A program made the position numbers and the translations under genes. This document shows positions 1 to 8,764 of a stretch of DNA of 64,000 bases, in pieces (position 1 is the stretch's first letter; the number at the start of each line of letters is the position of its first letter). The stretch is taken from NCBI GenBank assembly GCA_963795555.1, contig CAWCHZ010000002.1, positions 2,108,001-2,172,000 on the forward strand. Direction: 5' to 3'. The DNA is from CAWCHZ01 sp963795555 (GTDB taxonomy: Bacteria > Actinomycetota > Thermoleophilia > Solirubrobacterales > Solirubrobacteraceae). The notes beneath the pieces are model-generated. The model had not been told where the DNA came from, searched no databases, and saw only the letters and a program-made list of their open reading frames with translations.

Positions 1-1
1 T

Positions 2-919
2 GTGGCCACAGCGGTGATCCTGCTGCTCGTCGTATCGGCGCTGAGCTTCCTGCTGGTGTCGCTGACGCCAGGCGACGAGGCGCGGGCGATTGTGGGCATC
101 GATGCATCCCATGCTCAGTACCTGCGCGTGCGCGATCAGCTCGGCCTGAACCTGCCGCTCCCGGCGCAGTATTGGCGCTGGCTCACCCGCGCTGTCCGCG
201 GAGACTTCGGGACATCCATTACGACGGCGCAGTCAGTGGCCACAGCCGTCCAGGAGCGGCTCGGTGTTACGGCATCGCTGATCGGCGGGGCGCTCGTCGT
301 CAGCCTGGTCGTCGGTGTGCTGCTCGGCGTCATCAGCGCGGTGCGCGGGGAGCTGACGGGCCGCTTCGTCGACGCATTGGCGCTGACCGGCTTTGCGATT
401 CCGTCGTTCTGGCTCGGCGCGATTCTCATCACCATCTTTGCGGTCAAGCTCGGCTGGCTGCCGAGCACGGGCTACGTATCACCCACGCAATCGCCCGCAG
501 AGTGGCTCCGGTCGCTCGTGCTTCCCGTGCTCGCATTGTCGCTGGGGGGTATCGCGGCGATCGCCAAGCAGGCTCGGGACGGGATGCTGGAAGCGCTATC
601 GAGCGAGCACATTCGCGCAGCATGGGCGAGTGGGATATCTCCGCTTTCGATCACCTTCCGCCACGCGCTGCGAGGTGCGTCGCTGCGCGTTGTAACCGTG
701 GCTGGCTGGTTGCTCGTGAGCCTGCTCGGAGGCACCGTATTCGTGGAGACGGTTTTCGCGCTGCCAGGCTTGGGAAGCCTCGCCGTAACCGCGGCCACCG
801 AGCACGACATCCCGCTCATCCAGGGCGTGGTCGTCTGCTTCACGGTCATCGTCGCGGTGGTCAACCTTATCGTCGACCTGATCTACATCTGGCTCGATCC
901 GCGGGTGAGGGTCAGATGA
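2..919 (+). CDS. Peptide/nickel-type ABC transporter permease (DppB/OppB family), 5' end cut by window
   Basis: Inner-membrane channel half of a peptide-type ABC importer. Several hydrophobic segments and, near residues 200-225, the cytoplasmic EAA loop (EHIRAAWASGISPLSITFRH) that docks onto the ATPase identify a BPD_transp_1 permease. Family members usually start with about ten more residues (an arginine-rich MxRYxxRR stretch), and here the first TM begins at once, so the true start probably lies upstream of base 1. The stop overlaps the next start (ATGA at 916-919). The substrate is inferred from the M20 peptidase downstream; the solute-binding protein is not in the window. Confidence 0.9.
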   Translation: MATAVILLLVVSALSFLLVSLTPGDEARAIVGIDASHAQYLRVRDQLGLNLPLPAQYWRWLTRAVRGDFGTSITTAQSVATAVQERLGVTASLIGGALVVSLVVGVLLGVISAVRGELTGRFVDALALTGFAIPSFWLGAILITIFAVKLGWLPSTGYVSPTQSPAEWLRSLVLPVLALSLGGIAAIAKQARDGMLEALSSEHIRAAWASGISPLSITFRHALRGASLRVVTVAGWLLVSLLGGTVFVETVFALPGLGSLAVTAATEHDIPLIQGVVVCFTVIVAVVNLIVDLIYIWLDPRVRVR

Positions 920-2856
920 GCGTCGCGACTGTGGGCACGGTTGCGGTCGAGCGCTCGGCGCAGTCCGCCTCGCCGCGCTTCGCTCGACGCTTCCTGCGCC
1001 GCAAGCTCGCAATCGTGTGCATTGGCTTCCTCGCGGCGCTGGTCGTCGTCGCGATCGTGGCGCCGATAGCCTTGCCGCACGTCTCCAGCGAGCAGGCCGG
1101 GTCGCTGCTCGACGTCAGGCAGGGACCCAGCGCCCACCATTTGCTTGGCACCGATGGGTTGGGCCGCGATGTGCTGGACCGGCTACTGGTCGGCACCCGC
1201 GTGACGCTGCTGGGCGTCGCCGAGGCAATCCTGGTGATCCTGGCCATCGGCGTGCCGCTCGGCCTGCTGGCCGGCTACGTCGGGGGGTGGCTGGACCGCG
1301 TCGTGATGTGGCTTGCCGACCTGACATTCGGCATGCCGGGAATCGTGGTGGTGTTGATGGTCCTGTCGGTCTTCCCGTACAGCATGCTCGCCGCGATGAC
1401 CGCTCTGGGGGTTCTCGTCGCGCCCGCCATGATCAGGGTCGTGCGCGCCGGCGTCCTGCCGGTCGAGCGGGAGCTCTACATCGCCGCGGCGCGCGCCGCG
1501 GGCCTCTCGCGGCGCCACATCATCTGGCGCCATGTCCTGCCGCGTGTATCCGGCGCGATCATCGTTCAGGCCTCGGTGCTCGCCGGGCTCGCGCTGATCG
1601 TGCAGAGCGGGTTGTCCTTTCTGGGACTGCTCGTCAAGTCCCCGGCTCCGAGTTGGGGCGGCATGGTCGCGCAGGGACTGAACGTGATCCTCCTCCAGCC
1701 GTGGCTCATCTGGCCACCGGGAGTGATGATCGCGATCACCGTCCTCGCACTGGGCCTGATCGGCGACATCGCCCGCGATGCGCTGACGGAGGCGTGGTCG
1801 GCGCCGATTGGCCGGCGCCGACGTCGGCGCCGCGCCGGCGCGCTGGCGCAGGCCGGTCGCGACTCGACCGGGGACGATTCGCTGCTGTCCGTGCAAGGGC
1901 TGATGGTGGCGTTCCGGTCTGCCCGCGGAAGCGACGTCCGTGTCGTCGACGACGTCAGCTTCGATGTCGCGCGCGGCGAGACCGTTGGCCTCGTCGGCGA
2001 GTCCGGCTGCGGCAAGAGCGCCACCGCGATGTCCATCCTCGGGCTTCTGCCTGGCACCGGTACGATCCAGGCGGGCCGCATCCTGTTCTCTGGGCGCGAC
2101 CTCACCGCACTGCCGGAGCGCGATCTGCATCGCGTGCGCGGCAAGGAGATCGCGGTGATCTCCCAGGAGCCGATGGTGAGCTTCAACCCGACGCTGCGCA
2201 TCGGCTGGCAGCTGGCCGAGGTGGTGCGGCGGCATAATCACGTGTCGCGCTCCTCGGCGCGAGCGCGCGTCATCGAGCTGCTCGGGCAGGTGCACCTGCC
2301 CGACCCCAGGGCGGTGGCCGCCAGCTATCCGCACGAGCTTTCGGGTGGGATGGCACAGCGCGTCGCCATCGCGCGAGCGCTGGCGGGAGATCCCTCGCTG
2401 ATCATCGCGGATGAGCCAACGACCGCCCTGGATGTGACGGTGCAGGCCGAGATACTAACGCTGCTGCGCGCGCTGCAGGAACAGCGTCAGGTCGCGATCC
2501 TGCTGATCACCCACGATTGGGGCGTTGTCGCCGAGATGTGCCAGCGGGCGGTCGTCCTCTACGCCGGACAGGTCGTCGAGCAGGGCCCGATCGTCCCGCT
2601 GTTTCGCGAGCCGCGGCATCCGTATACGGAGGCGCTGCTGCAGGCGAACCCGCACGGCGTGCGTGCCGGTGAGCAGCTGCCTGCGATCCCGGGAACGGTG
2701 CCGCAGCCCGGCGAATGGCCCGTGGGCTGTCATTTCCAAGCCCGCTGCGCCTACGCGGGCGCTGACTGCAGCGACGGCACGATCCCGGTGGAGCACGTCG
2801 GCGAGCTGCGCGAGGCCCGTTGCATCCACAGCGCGATGCTGGTGCGAAGCCGATGA
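916..2856 (+). CDS. Fused ABC permease-ATPase (DppC-DppD type)
   Basis: A 646-residue protein joining a DppC-like permease (about residues 1-295; TMs from residue 35, EAA loop near LYIAAARAAGLSRRHIIW) to a DppD-like ATPase (about 315-646). An arginine-rich linker (RRRRRRRAGA) separates the halves. The ATPase has Walker A GESGCGKSA, signature LSGGMAQR, Walker B LIIADEP and the oligopeptide-type C-terminal cysteine patch (CHFQARCAYAGADC). Such fusions are known in actinobacteria; most bacteria encode the two proteins separately. The start ATG overlaps the previous stop, and its stop overlaps the next ATG (2853-2856), so the transporter genes look translationally coupled. Confidence 0.92.
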   Translation: MSVATVGTVAVERSAQSASPRFARRFLRRKLAIVCIGFLAALVVVAIVAPIALPHVSSEQAGSLLDVRQGPSAHHLLGTDGLGRDVLDRLLVGTRVTLLGVAEAILVILAIGVPLGLLAGYVGGWLDRVVMWLADLTFGMPGIVVVLMVLSVFPYSMLAAMTALGVLVAPAMIRVVRAGVLPVERELYIAAARAAGLSRRHIIWRHVLPRVSGAIIVQASVLAGLALIVQSGLSFLGLLVKSPAPSWGGMVAQGLNVILLQPWLIWPPGVMIAITVLALGLIGDIARDALTEAWSAPIGRRRRRRRAGALAQAGRDSTGDDSLLSVQGLMVAFRSARGSDVRVVDDVSFDVARGETVGLVGESGCGKSATAMSILGLLPGTGTIQAGRILFSGRDLTALPERDLHRVRGKEIAVISQEPMVSFNPTLRIGWQLAEVVRRHNHVSRSSARARVIELLGQVHLPDPRAVAASYPHELSGGMAQRVAIARALAGDPSLIIADEPTTALDVTVQAEILTLLRALQEQRQVAILLITHDWGVVAEMCQRAVVLYAGQVVEQGPIVPLFREPRHPYTEALLQANPHGVRAGEQLPAIPGTVPQPGEWPVGCHFQARCAYAGADCSDGTIPVEHVGELREARCIHSAMLVRSR

Positions 2857-3896
2857 TGGCGGGCGCTGAGGCATCCGCGGAGCCGCTGCTCGCCGTGCGC
2901 GAGCTGACGGTGCAGTTCAATCGAGGTCGCCGGCGGCCGCCCGTTCGCGCGGTCGACGGCGTCAGCCTCACCGTTGCCGACCGCGAGACGGTGGGCATCG
3001 TGGGAGAGTCAGGCTCGGGCAAGACCACGCTCGGTCGGGCCATCCTGGGGCTGACGCCGATCACGGCGGGCAGCGTGTGGTGGGAGGGCGAGGAGATCAC
3101 GCACGCGACCAATCGTCGCCGGCGCGCGCTGAGCGCCGAGCTGCAGGTCGTCTTCCAGGATCCCTACAGCTCGCTCAACCCGACGCGGACGATCGGTCAG
3201 ACGCTGCGCGAGATGCTCCATGCGCGGCGGGGAATGTCACGACAAGAGCTCGACAGCCGCGTCAGCACGCTGCTCGCGCGTGTCGGGCTGCCCGCCGAGG
3301 CGGCCACGCGCTACCCGGCGAGCTTCTCCGGTGGGCAGCGGCAGCGCATCGCGATAGCACGTGCGCTGATCGTCCAGCCGCGGCTCGTCATCTGCGACGA
3401 GCCCGTGAGCGCGCTGGACCTCTCGGTCCAGGCGCAGGTGCTGAACCTGCTTCGCGAGCTGCAGCGGGACTTCAACCTCAGCTATCTCTTCATCGCCCAC
3501 GACCTCGACGTCGTGAGGTACATCTCCGATCGGATCCTCGTCTTCTACCGCGGCCAGGTGGTCGAGGAGGGGCCGGCCGAAGAGCTCTATGCGCGGCCCG
3601 TGCATCCATACACCCGCGCCCTGCTCGACGCCGCGCCGGTTCCCGATCCCACCGCCGCTCGGCGGCGGCGGGCAACCAGGTCCAGGAATCCGCTCGGCGA
3701 CGTGGCGGGGCCAGCGACGGGCGGCTGCCCGTTCGCGCCGCGCTGCTCGCACAGCACCGAACGCTGTTGGAGCGAGCGACCGATGCTCGAGCTCCAGCCT
3801 CACAACGGCTCGCGCGTCGCATGCCACCACTGGCGCGAGCTCGTGACGGATGCAGGATTGGGTCGGGCGGTGCCCGTCGCGAGGCCGGCGCGATGA
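2853..3896 (+). CDS. Peptide ABC transporter ATPase (DppF/OppF family)
   Basis: Second ATPase of the importer, 347 residues. Walker A GESGSGKTT (near residue 50), Q-loop FQDPYSSLNP, signature FSGGQRQR, Walker B LVICDEP, H-loop FIAHDL, and the C-terminal oligopeptide_HPY extension with a cysteine patch (CPFAPRCSHSTERC) are visible. The start is taken at the ATG overlapping the upstream stop; a TTG 33 bases earlier in the same frame is less likely. Its stop overlaps the start of the M20 peptidase by four bases. With the two preceding genes it completes a permease pair and an ATPase pair. Confidence 0.93.
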   Translation: MMAGAEASAEPLLAVRELTVQFNRGRRRPPVRAVDGVSLTVADRETVGIVGESGSGKTTLGRAILGLTPITAGSVWWEGEEITHATNRRRRALSAELQVVFQDPYSSLNPTRTIGQTLREMLHARRGMSRQELDSRVSTLLARVGLPAEAATRYPASFSGGQRQRIAIARALIVQPRLVICDEPVSALDLSVQAQVLNLLRELQRDFNLSYLFIAHDLDVVRYISDRILVFYRGQVVEEGPAEELYARPVHPYTRALLDAAPVPDPTAARRRRATRSRNPLGDVAGPATGGCPFAPRCSHSTERCWSERPMLELQPHNGSRVACHHWRELVTDAGLGRAVPVARPAR

Positions 3897-5398
3897 ACGA
3901 GGGGGGGGACCTACAGCACCCCGCGTCGGTGCCGCACCCCGCGTCGGTGCCGCACCCCGCGTCGGTGCCGCATGCCGCGTCGGTGGGTCATGCCGCGTCG
4001 GTGCGTCCGGCGGTCATCGAGTATGCCCGCGCCCATTTCGACCGGCATGTTCGCCAGCTTTGCGGGCTCGTCCGCATCCCGAGCGTGAGCGCGATCCCAG
4101 AGCATCGCGGTGACATGAGGCGCGCCGCGCGGGCCATGGCAAGTGCGCTGCGGCGTGCGGGCGCGCCACGAGTGACGATTCATCCGACCTCGAGCAACCC
4201 GGTGGTGGTGGGTGGCTGGCCTCGAGCAAGGCTGACCGATCCGATGGTCCTCGTCTACGGTCACTATGACGTGCAGCCGGCTGATCCCCTCGACCAATGG
4301 GAGACGCCGCCATTCGACCCGGTGGTTCGCGGCGGGCGCCTTCACGGGCGTGGCGCCAGCGACAACAAGGGCACGATCCTCGCGCCCATCCTCGCGTGCG
4401 AGGCGTTGACCGCGATCCTTGGTCGGCCGCCGGTGGGAGTGATCTTTATCATCGAGGGTGACGAGGAGGTCCTGTCTCCCCAGCTGCCGGGCTTCCTGGA
4501 GCGGCACGGGGACGAGCTCGCGGCCGACTGCGTGCTCAGCGCGGACAGCGTGATGTGGGGCCACGAGCAGCCCTCGCTGGTGCTGGGATGCAAGGGCCTG
4601 GTCAACCTCGAGATCGCAGTCAAGTCGGCTAACGCCGACCTGCACTCCGGCGTGTTTGGCGGGATCGTGCCCAATGCCGGTGTCGCGCTCGCGCACCTGG
4701 TCACAACCATGGTCGGCCCGCGCGGAGAGGTCAAGATCGATGGGTTCCAGGATGGTGCGCGCCAGCTGGCTGACGGGGATGGGCACCTGCCGGCTACGCT
4801 CGAGCATGATCTCCGCGCCGTGCTGCGGGACTATGGGGTCCAGGGTGCCGGCGGCGAGCCCGATCTCGGGTCGCTGGCAGGCGTATGGCATAGCCCGACA
4901 CTCGAGCTGAATGGAATCCACAGCGGCTACGGCGGCGAGGGCCCCAAGGCCGTGATCCCCGCCGAGGCCCACGCCAAGATCAGCTGTCGGCTGGTGCCCG
5001 GGCAGACGCCCGAGGGCGTGTATGCGGCGATCGAGCGCCATGTCGAGCGCTACGCGCAGGCCCATGTGGAGGTGGCCGTGAGGCGCTACCAGGGTGGCGC
5101 GAACGCCTTCGCGATCGATCCGGATCACCCGACCTTCAAGCTGGCGGGCGAGGCGCTGAGACGCGTCTACGGCCGAGCACCGCTCGAGATATCGCTCGGG
5201 GCGACGCTGCCGTTCGCCTCGATCGCGCAGGAGGTGCTCGGCCTGCAGACGGTCATGTTCGGTTGGCAGATGCCCGATGAGCGCGCGCACGCTCCCAACG
5301 AGTTCTTCCGCCTGGCGAATCTGGAGCGAGGCATCTGCGCATACGCCGAGCTGTTCCACCTCCTGGCGGATGATTGGTGCGCCGAGTCGGCGCGTTGA
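3893..5398 (+). CDS. M20-family metallopeptidase (dipeptidase-like)
   Basis: Zinc-dependent M20/CNDP-type dipeptidase, 501 residues, probably cytosolic, hydrolysing the peptides imported by the transporter encoded just upstream. Metal and catalytic motifs: VYGHYDVQPAD (His ligand and catalytic Asp), GRGASDNKG (bridging Asp), IEGDEEV (general-base Glu and ligand), and a C-terminal region with His in RAHAPNE. Residues 9-38 are five copies of a six-residue unit (HPASVP-like) from an 18-bp tandem repeat and precede the conserved domain, so this tail is dispensable-looking. The ATG overlaps the upstream stop (ATGA); a start after the repeat cannot be excluded. Confidence 0.88.
   Translation: MNEGGDLQHPASVPHPASVPHPASVPHAASVGHAASVRPAVIEYARAHFDRHVRQLCGLVRIPSVSAIPEHRGDMRRAARAMASALRRAGAPRVTIHPTSSNPVVVGGWPRARLTDPMVLVYGHYDVQPADPLDQWETPPFDPVVRGGRLHGRGASDNKGTILAPILACEALTAILGRPPVGVIFIIEGDEEVLSPQLPGFLERHGDELAADCVLSADSVMWGHEQPSLVLGCKGLVNLEIAVKSANADLHSGVFGGIVPNAGVALAHLVTTMVGPRGEVKIDGFQDGARQLADGDGHLPATLEHDLRAVLRDYGVQGAGGEPDLGSLAGVWHSPTLELNGIHSGYGGEGPKAVIPAEAHAKISCRLVPGQTPEGVYAAIERHVERYAQAHVEVAVRRYQGGANAFAIDPDHPTFKLAGEALRRVYGRAPLEISLGATLPFASIAQEVLGLQTVMFGWQMPDERAHAPNEFFRLANLERGICAYAELFHLLADDWCAESAR
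3917..4006 (+). repeat. 18-bp tandem repeat, five copies, in M20 peptidase N-terminus
   Basis: Five head-to-tail copies of an 18-bp unit (caccccgcgtcggtgccg). The first three are identical; the last two begin catgcc and end in ggt or cgt. The unit length is a multiple of three, so the repeat adds six residues per copy without breaking frame. It lies directly after the start codon. It resembles the other terminal in-frame repeats of this window. Confidence 0.95.
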
Positions 5399-6618
5399 GC
5401 GAGAACGCCGTCTCCTTCGAGGACGTGCGTCGGGGTGCAGCCGCGGGCCGTGGGGTCGTCCGTGAGACGCCGCTGCTCAGCTCGCGCACGCTGTCGCTGC
5501 GCGTTGGCGGCACGATCGCGCTGAAAGCGGAGAACCTGCAGCGAACCGGCTCGTTCAAGCTGCGGGGCGCCCTGGCAAAGATCGCCGCGCTCGGAGACGC
5601 CGCTCGGTCGGGAGTCGTGACCGGGAGCGCCGGCAACCACGGCCAGGGCCTGGCGTATGCGGCACGGGCGCGTGGCGTGCCGTGCGAGGTGTTCATGCCG
5701 CGCGGTGCGCCGATCACCAAGGTCGATGCGGTGGCCGCGCTGGGTGCTCGGGTCGAGCTCAGCGGAGCGACCGTCGACGAGACGCTTGCGGCGGCCCACG
5801 CCCGGGCTGCCGAGAGCGGAGCGGCCTTCGTGCATCCGTTCGACGATCCGGACGTGATCGCTGGTCAGGGCGGCATCGGCCTGGAGCTGCTGGCCCAGGC
5901 GCCCGAGGTCAGGCGCGTCGTCGTGCCGGTCGGCGGGGGCGGCCTGATCAGCGGGATCGCCGTGGCGATCAAGTCACAGCGCTCCGACGTCGAGGTGATC
6001 GGGGTGCAGGCGGAGCGCTGCGCTCCGTTCCCCGGCTCGCTGGCGACTGGCGAGCCGGTGCCCGCGGCGTCGGCGCAGACGATCGCGGACGGCATCGCGG
6101 TGAAGAGCCCGGGGACGCTCACGCTCGAGCTGATCCGTCGCTGGGTGGACGACGTCGTGCTCGTTGCCGAGGACGACATCGCCGAGGCGATGGTCTTCCT
6201 GCTCGAGCGAGCCAAGCTGGTGGTCGAGGGCGCGGGTGCGGTGGGCGTCGCGGCCCTGCTGTCGGAGCGCCTCAGCCCAAGCCCGAGCGGAGTGACGGTG
6301 GCCGTACTCTCGGGCGGCAACGTCGACGGTGGTCTCCTGGCAGAGGTGACGCGCCGCCACGAGACCCAGGCCGGTCGGCGCGTGATCCTGCCGGCGCTCG
6401 TGCCCGATCGGCCGGGTGCTCTGGCGGCGCTGCTCGCGGTCGTTGCCGAGCATGGTGCCAACCTGCTCGATGTCCAGCATCTGCGCGAGGGCGTCGCCCT
6501 CCACGTTCGCCAGACGGCGGTCCAGCTCGTCGTGGAGACGCGCGGCGCCGGCCATGCGGCACGCGTGACCGACGCCGTGCGCGCGGCGGGCTATCCGCCC
6601 CCGGCCGAGTTCGTCTGA
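5395..6618 (+). CDS. ilvA: Threonine ammonia-lyase with C-terminal ACT domain
   Basis: PLP enzyme converting threonine (and serine) to 2-oxobutanoate and ammonia. The PLP lysine lies in RTGSFKLRGA, the substrate loop is TGSAGNHGQG and the phosphate-binding glycine loop is PVGGGGLISG. The last 75 residues form an ACT domain (VPDRPGALAALLAVVAEHGA). About 407 residues matches the short TdcB/IlvA type with one ACT domain. Start chosen at TTG 5395, which overlaps the peptidase stop (TTGA); a GTG at 5377 is the alternative. Next to the peptide importer and peptidase it suggests amino-acid catabolism, although an isoleucine role is possible. Confidence 0.87.
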   Translation: MSENAVSFEDVRRGAAAGRGVVRETPLLSSRTLSLRVGGTIALKAENLQRTGSFKLRGALAKIAALGDAARSGVVTGSAGNHGQGLAYAARARGVPCEVFMPRGAPITKVDAVAALGARVELSGATVDETLAAAHARAAESGAAFVHPFDDPDVIAGQGGIGLELLAQAPEVRRVVVPVGGGGLISGIAVAIKSQRSDVEVIGVQAERCAPFPGSLATGEPVPAASAQTIADGIAVKSPGTLTLELIRRWVDDVVLVAEDDIAEAMVFLLERAKLVVEGAGAVGVAALLSERLSPSPSGVTVAVLSGGNVDGGLLAEVTRRHETQAGRRVILPALVPDRPGALAALLAVVAEHGANLLDVQHLREGVALHVRQTAVQLVVETRGAGHAARVTDAVRAAGYPPPAEFV

Positions 6619-6620
6619 CT

Positions 6621-6636
6621 ACCGGTTGCGACCGGT
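6621..6636. terminator. Small hairpin between convergent genes
   Basis: ACCGGT-tgcg-ACCGGT forms a perfect six-pair stem with a four-base loop directly after the ilvA stop and before the convergent formate dehydrogenase stop. No U-tract follows, so intrinsic termination is only possible, not shown. Confidence 0.35.
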
Positions 6637-6679
6637 CCGCGATGCCCGCATGGACGCCCGGGGCGCCGCGATCTGCCGC

Positions 6680-8764
6680 CTACACGCCCGCCAGCGCGGG
6701 CAGCTGTGATGGCTGCTCGTGCACCGGACGGACATCCACGGCGATGACCTTGTACTCGGGGCAGGACGTGTTGACGTCGGCGCTGGCCCCAACGAGCACG
6801 TTGGTGCGCGTCTCGGGGAAGTGAAACGCGGTGAAGACGTGGCCGGGCTCGATCCTGGCCGTCAGGCGCGCCGGCAGCTCGATGCGCCCCACCCGGCTGC
6901 GCACGGAGACCAGGTCGCCGTCGCTGATCCAGAGGCGCTCGGCGTCGTCGGGGTGGATCTCGAGCCATTCGTGATCGACGAGCTCGATGTTCGGGGTGCG
7001 CCGGGTCATCGTGCCGGCGTTGTAGTGCTCAAGCCGCCGCCCGGTGACGAGGATCAGCGGGAACTGCTCGTCGGCGGCATCGCCGGGTGGCTTGTAGGGG
7101 AGCGCGGCGAAGCGGGCGCGACCGCCGGGCAGCTCGAAGCGCTCACGGTAGAGGATCGGCGAGTCGGTCCCGTTCGCGGCGACCGGCCACTGCAGCCCGT
7201 GACGGCCGAGGCGCTCGTGGCTGACGCCCGCGAAGTCCGGGGTCAGCGCGGCGATCTCGTCCATCGCGTCGGCGGGAGTGGCGAGGCCCATGTCGTGGCC
7301 CAGCGCGCGGGAGACCATCGTGATGATCTCGAAGTCCGTCTTCGCCTCGCCGGGTGGGTCGATCGCCGGCGCGACGAGCTGGATCCGCCGCTCGGCGTTG
7401 GTGAACGTGCCCGCCTTCTCCAGGAACGCCGACGCGGGCAGGATCACGTCGGCGTGGCGCGTCGTCTCGGTCGGGAAGATGTCCTGGCAGACGAGGAGCT
7501 CCAGCGACTCCAGGGCACGGATGACGTGAGCCGTGTTGGGGTCGGTCTGCGCGACGTCCTCGCCGAAGATGTACATCGCCTTCAGCTCGCCGGCGATCGC
7601 GGCGTCGAACATCTGCGGGATCGTGTACCCGTTGTTGCGCGGCAGCGCGACGCCCCAACGCTGCTCGAAGGAACCCGCGACCTCCTCGTCGGCGACGGAG
7701 CGATACGCCGTGTGGGTGTCGGGCAGCGCGCCCATGTCCGACGATCCCTGGACGTTGTTCTGGCCCCGCAGCGGCAGCAGCGCCGAGCCGGGACGCCCGA
7801 CCTTGCCGGTGATCAGCGCCAGGTTGCAGATCAGCCGCACGACCTCGGAGCCGTAGCGATGCTCGGTGACGCCCAGGCCCCAGATCAGACACGCCTCCGC
7901 GGCCTGGCCGTAGATCCGCGCCGCGGCGCGCAGGTCCACCGCCGGCACGCCCGTGATCTGCTCCACCTGCTCGGCGTCATATTGGCCGAGCAGGTCGGTC
8001 AGCTCCTCGAAGCCCTCGGTGCGCTGAGCGATGAAGCGCTCGTCGACGTGGCCCCCGTCCAGCAGCGCGCGCGCCAGGCCGAGCACGATCGCGGCGTTGG
8101 TGCCCGGCCTTGGCGCCAGGTGCAGCGCGCCGTAGTCCGACAGCTCGATCCGCCGCGGGTCGATCGTCACCAGCTGAAGGCCTCGCAGCGTCGCCTGCTT
8201 GATCCGCGCTCCGACGACCGGATGCGCCTCGGTGGGGTTGGCGCCGATGATGATCGCCGCCTGCGCCGAGTCGATGTCGTCGAAGGAGCCCGTGGCGCCC
8301 GACAGGCCGAATGACCGACGCAGCGCCCAGGAGGTCGGCGAATGGCAGACCCGCGAGCAGTTGTCGATGTTGTTGGTCCCGATCGCCGCGCGCATCAGCC
8401 GCGCCATCGCGTAGCAGTCCTCGTTGGTGGCGCGCGAGGACGCGAGCCCGGCGATCGCATCCGGGCCGTGCTCGCGCTTGATCCGTGTCAGCTCGCAGAC
8501 GATGCGGTTGATCGCCTCGTCCCAGCTGGCCCGTCGCAGCCGGTCGCCCTCGCGGATCAATGGCGTGGTGAGGCGTTCGCGCGAGCGCGCGAAGCGATGC
8601 GCGAAGCGCCCCTTCAGGCAGGTGTGCCCGTGGTTGGCGGGACCGTCCAGGGCCGGTGCGATCGAGGCCACCGCGCCGTCGCGCATATGCGCCTCCAGCC
8701 GGCAGCCGACCCCGCAATAGCCGCACGTCGTGGTGACCGTCGAGTCGAACAAGCCGTCGCTCAT
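6680..8764 (-). CDS. Formate dehydrogenase catalytic subunit (Mo-bisPGD, cysteine type)
   Basis: Molybdopterin oxidoreductase of 694 residues oxidising formate to CO2. Near the N-terminus is the [4Fe-4S] motif CGYCGVGC; the metal ligand is the Cys of SRVCHSPTSW, so this is a cysteine rather than a selenocysteine enzyme, with the conserved His beside it. The C-terminal molydop-binding domain ends the protein. The ferredoxin-like N-terminal part found in the long FdhF/FdsA type is missing here and is supplied by the separate upstream gene, whose stop overlaps this start (ATGA). The start codon is clear from that overlap and from the conserved N-terminal cluster motif. Confidence 0.93.
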   Translation of the reverse strand: MSDGLFDSTVTTTCGYCGVGCRLEAHMRDGAVASIAPALDGPANHGHTCLKGRFAHRFARSRERLTTPLIREGDRLRRASWDEAINRIVCELTRIKREHGPDAIAGLASSRATNEDCYAMARLMRAAIGTNNIDNCSRVCHSPTSWALRRSFGLSGATGSFDDIDSAQAAIIIGANPTEAHPVVGARIKQATLRGLQLVTIDPRRIELSDYGALHLAPRPGTNAAIVLGLARALLDGGHVDERFIAQRTEGFEELTDLLGQYDAEQVEQITGVPAVDLRAAARIYGQAAEACLIWGLGVTEHRYGSEVVRLICNLALITGKVGRPGSALLPLRGQNNVQGSSDMGALPDTHTAYRSVADEEVAGSFEQRWGVALPRNNGYTIPQMFDAAIAGELKAMYIFGEDVAQTDPNTAHVIRALESLELLVCQDIFPTETTRHADVILPASAFLEKAGTFTNAERRIQLVAPAIDPPGEAKTDFEIITMVSRALGHDMGLATPADAMDEIAALTPDFAGVSHERLGRHGLQWPVAANGTDSPILYRERFELPGGRARFAALPYKPPGDAADEQFPLILVTGRRLEHYNAGTMTRRTPNIELVDHEWLEIHPDDAERLWISDGDLVSVRSRVGRIELPARLTARIEPGHVFTAFHFPETRTNVLVGASADVNTSCPEYKVIAVDVRPVHEQPSQLPALAGV

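Noticed and set aside
3917..4006. Could the tandem repeats be CRISPR arrays or mobile-element ends?
   Set aside because: Units are directly abutting with no spacers, differ between sites, lie in coding tails and keep frame. No cas genes or transposases are present.
6719..8314. Long plus-strand open frame (531 codons) across the formate dehydrogenase gene
   Set aside because: Antisense to a clearly conserved catalytic subunit; rich in Arg/Gly/Asp with no motif. Such shadows are normal in very GC-rich DNA. The same applies to 3911-5359 (-), 1183-2334 (-), 9105-10214 (+), 32134-33480 (+), 36672-38138 (+), 44020-45861 (+) and 62105-64000 (+).
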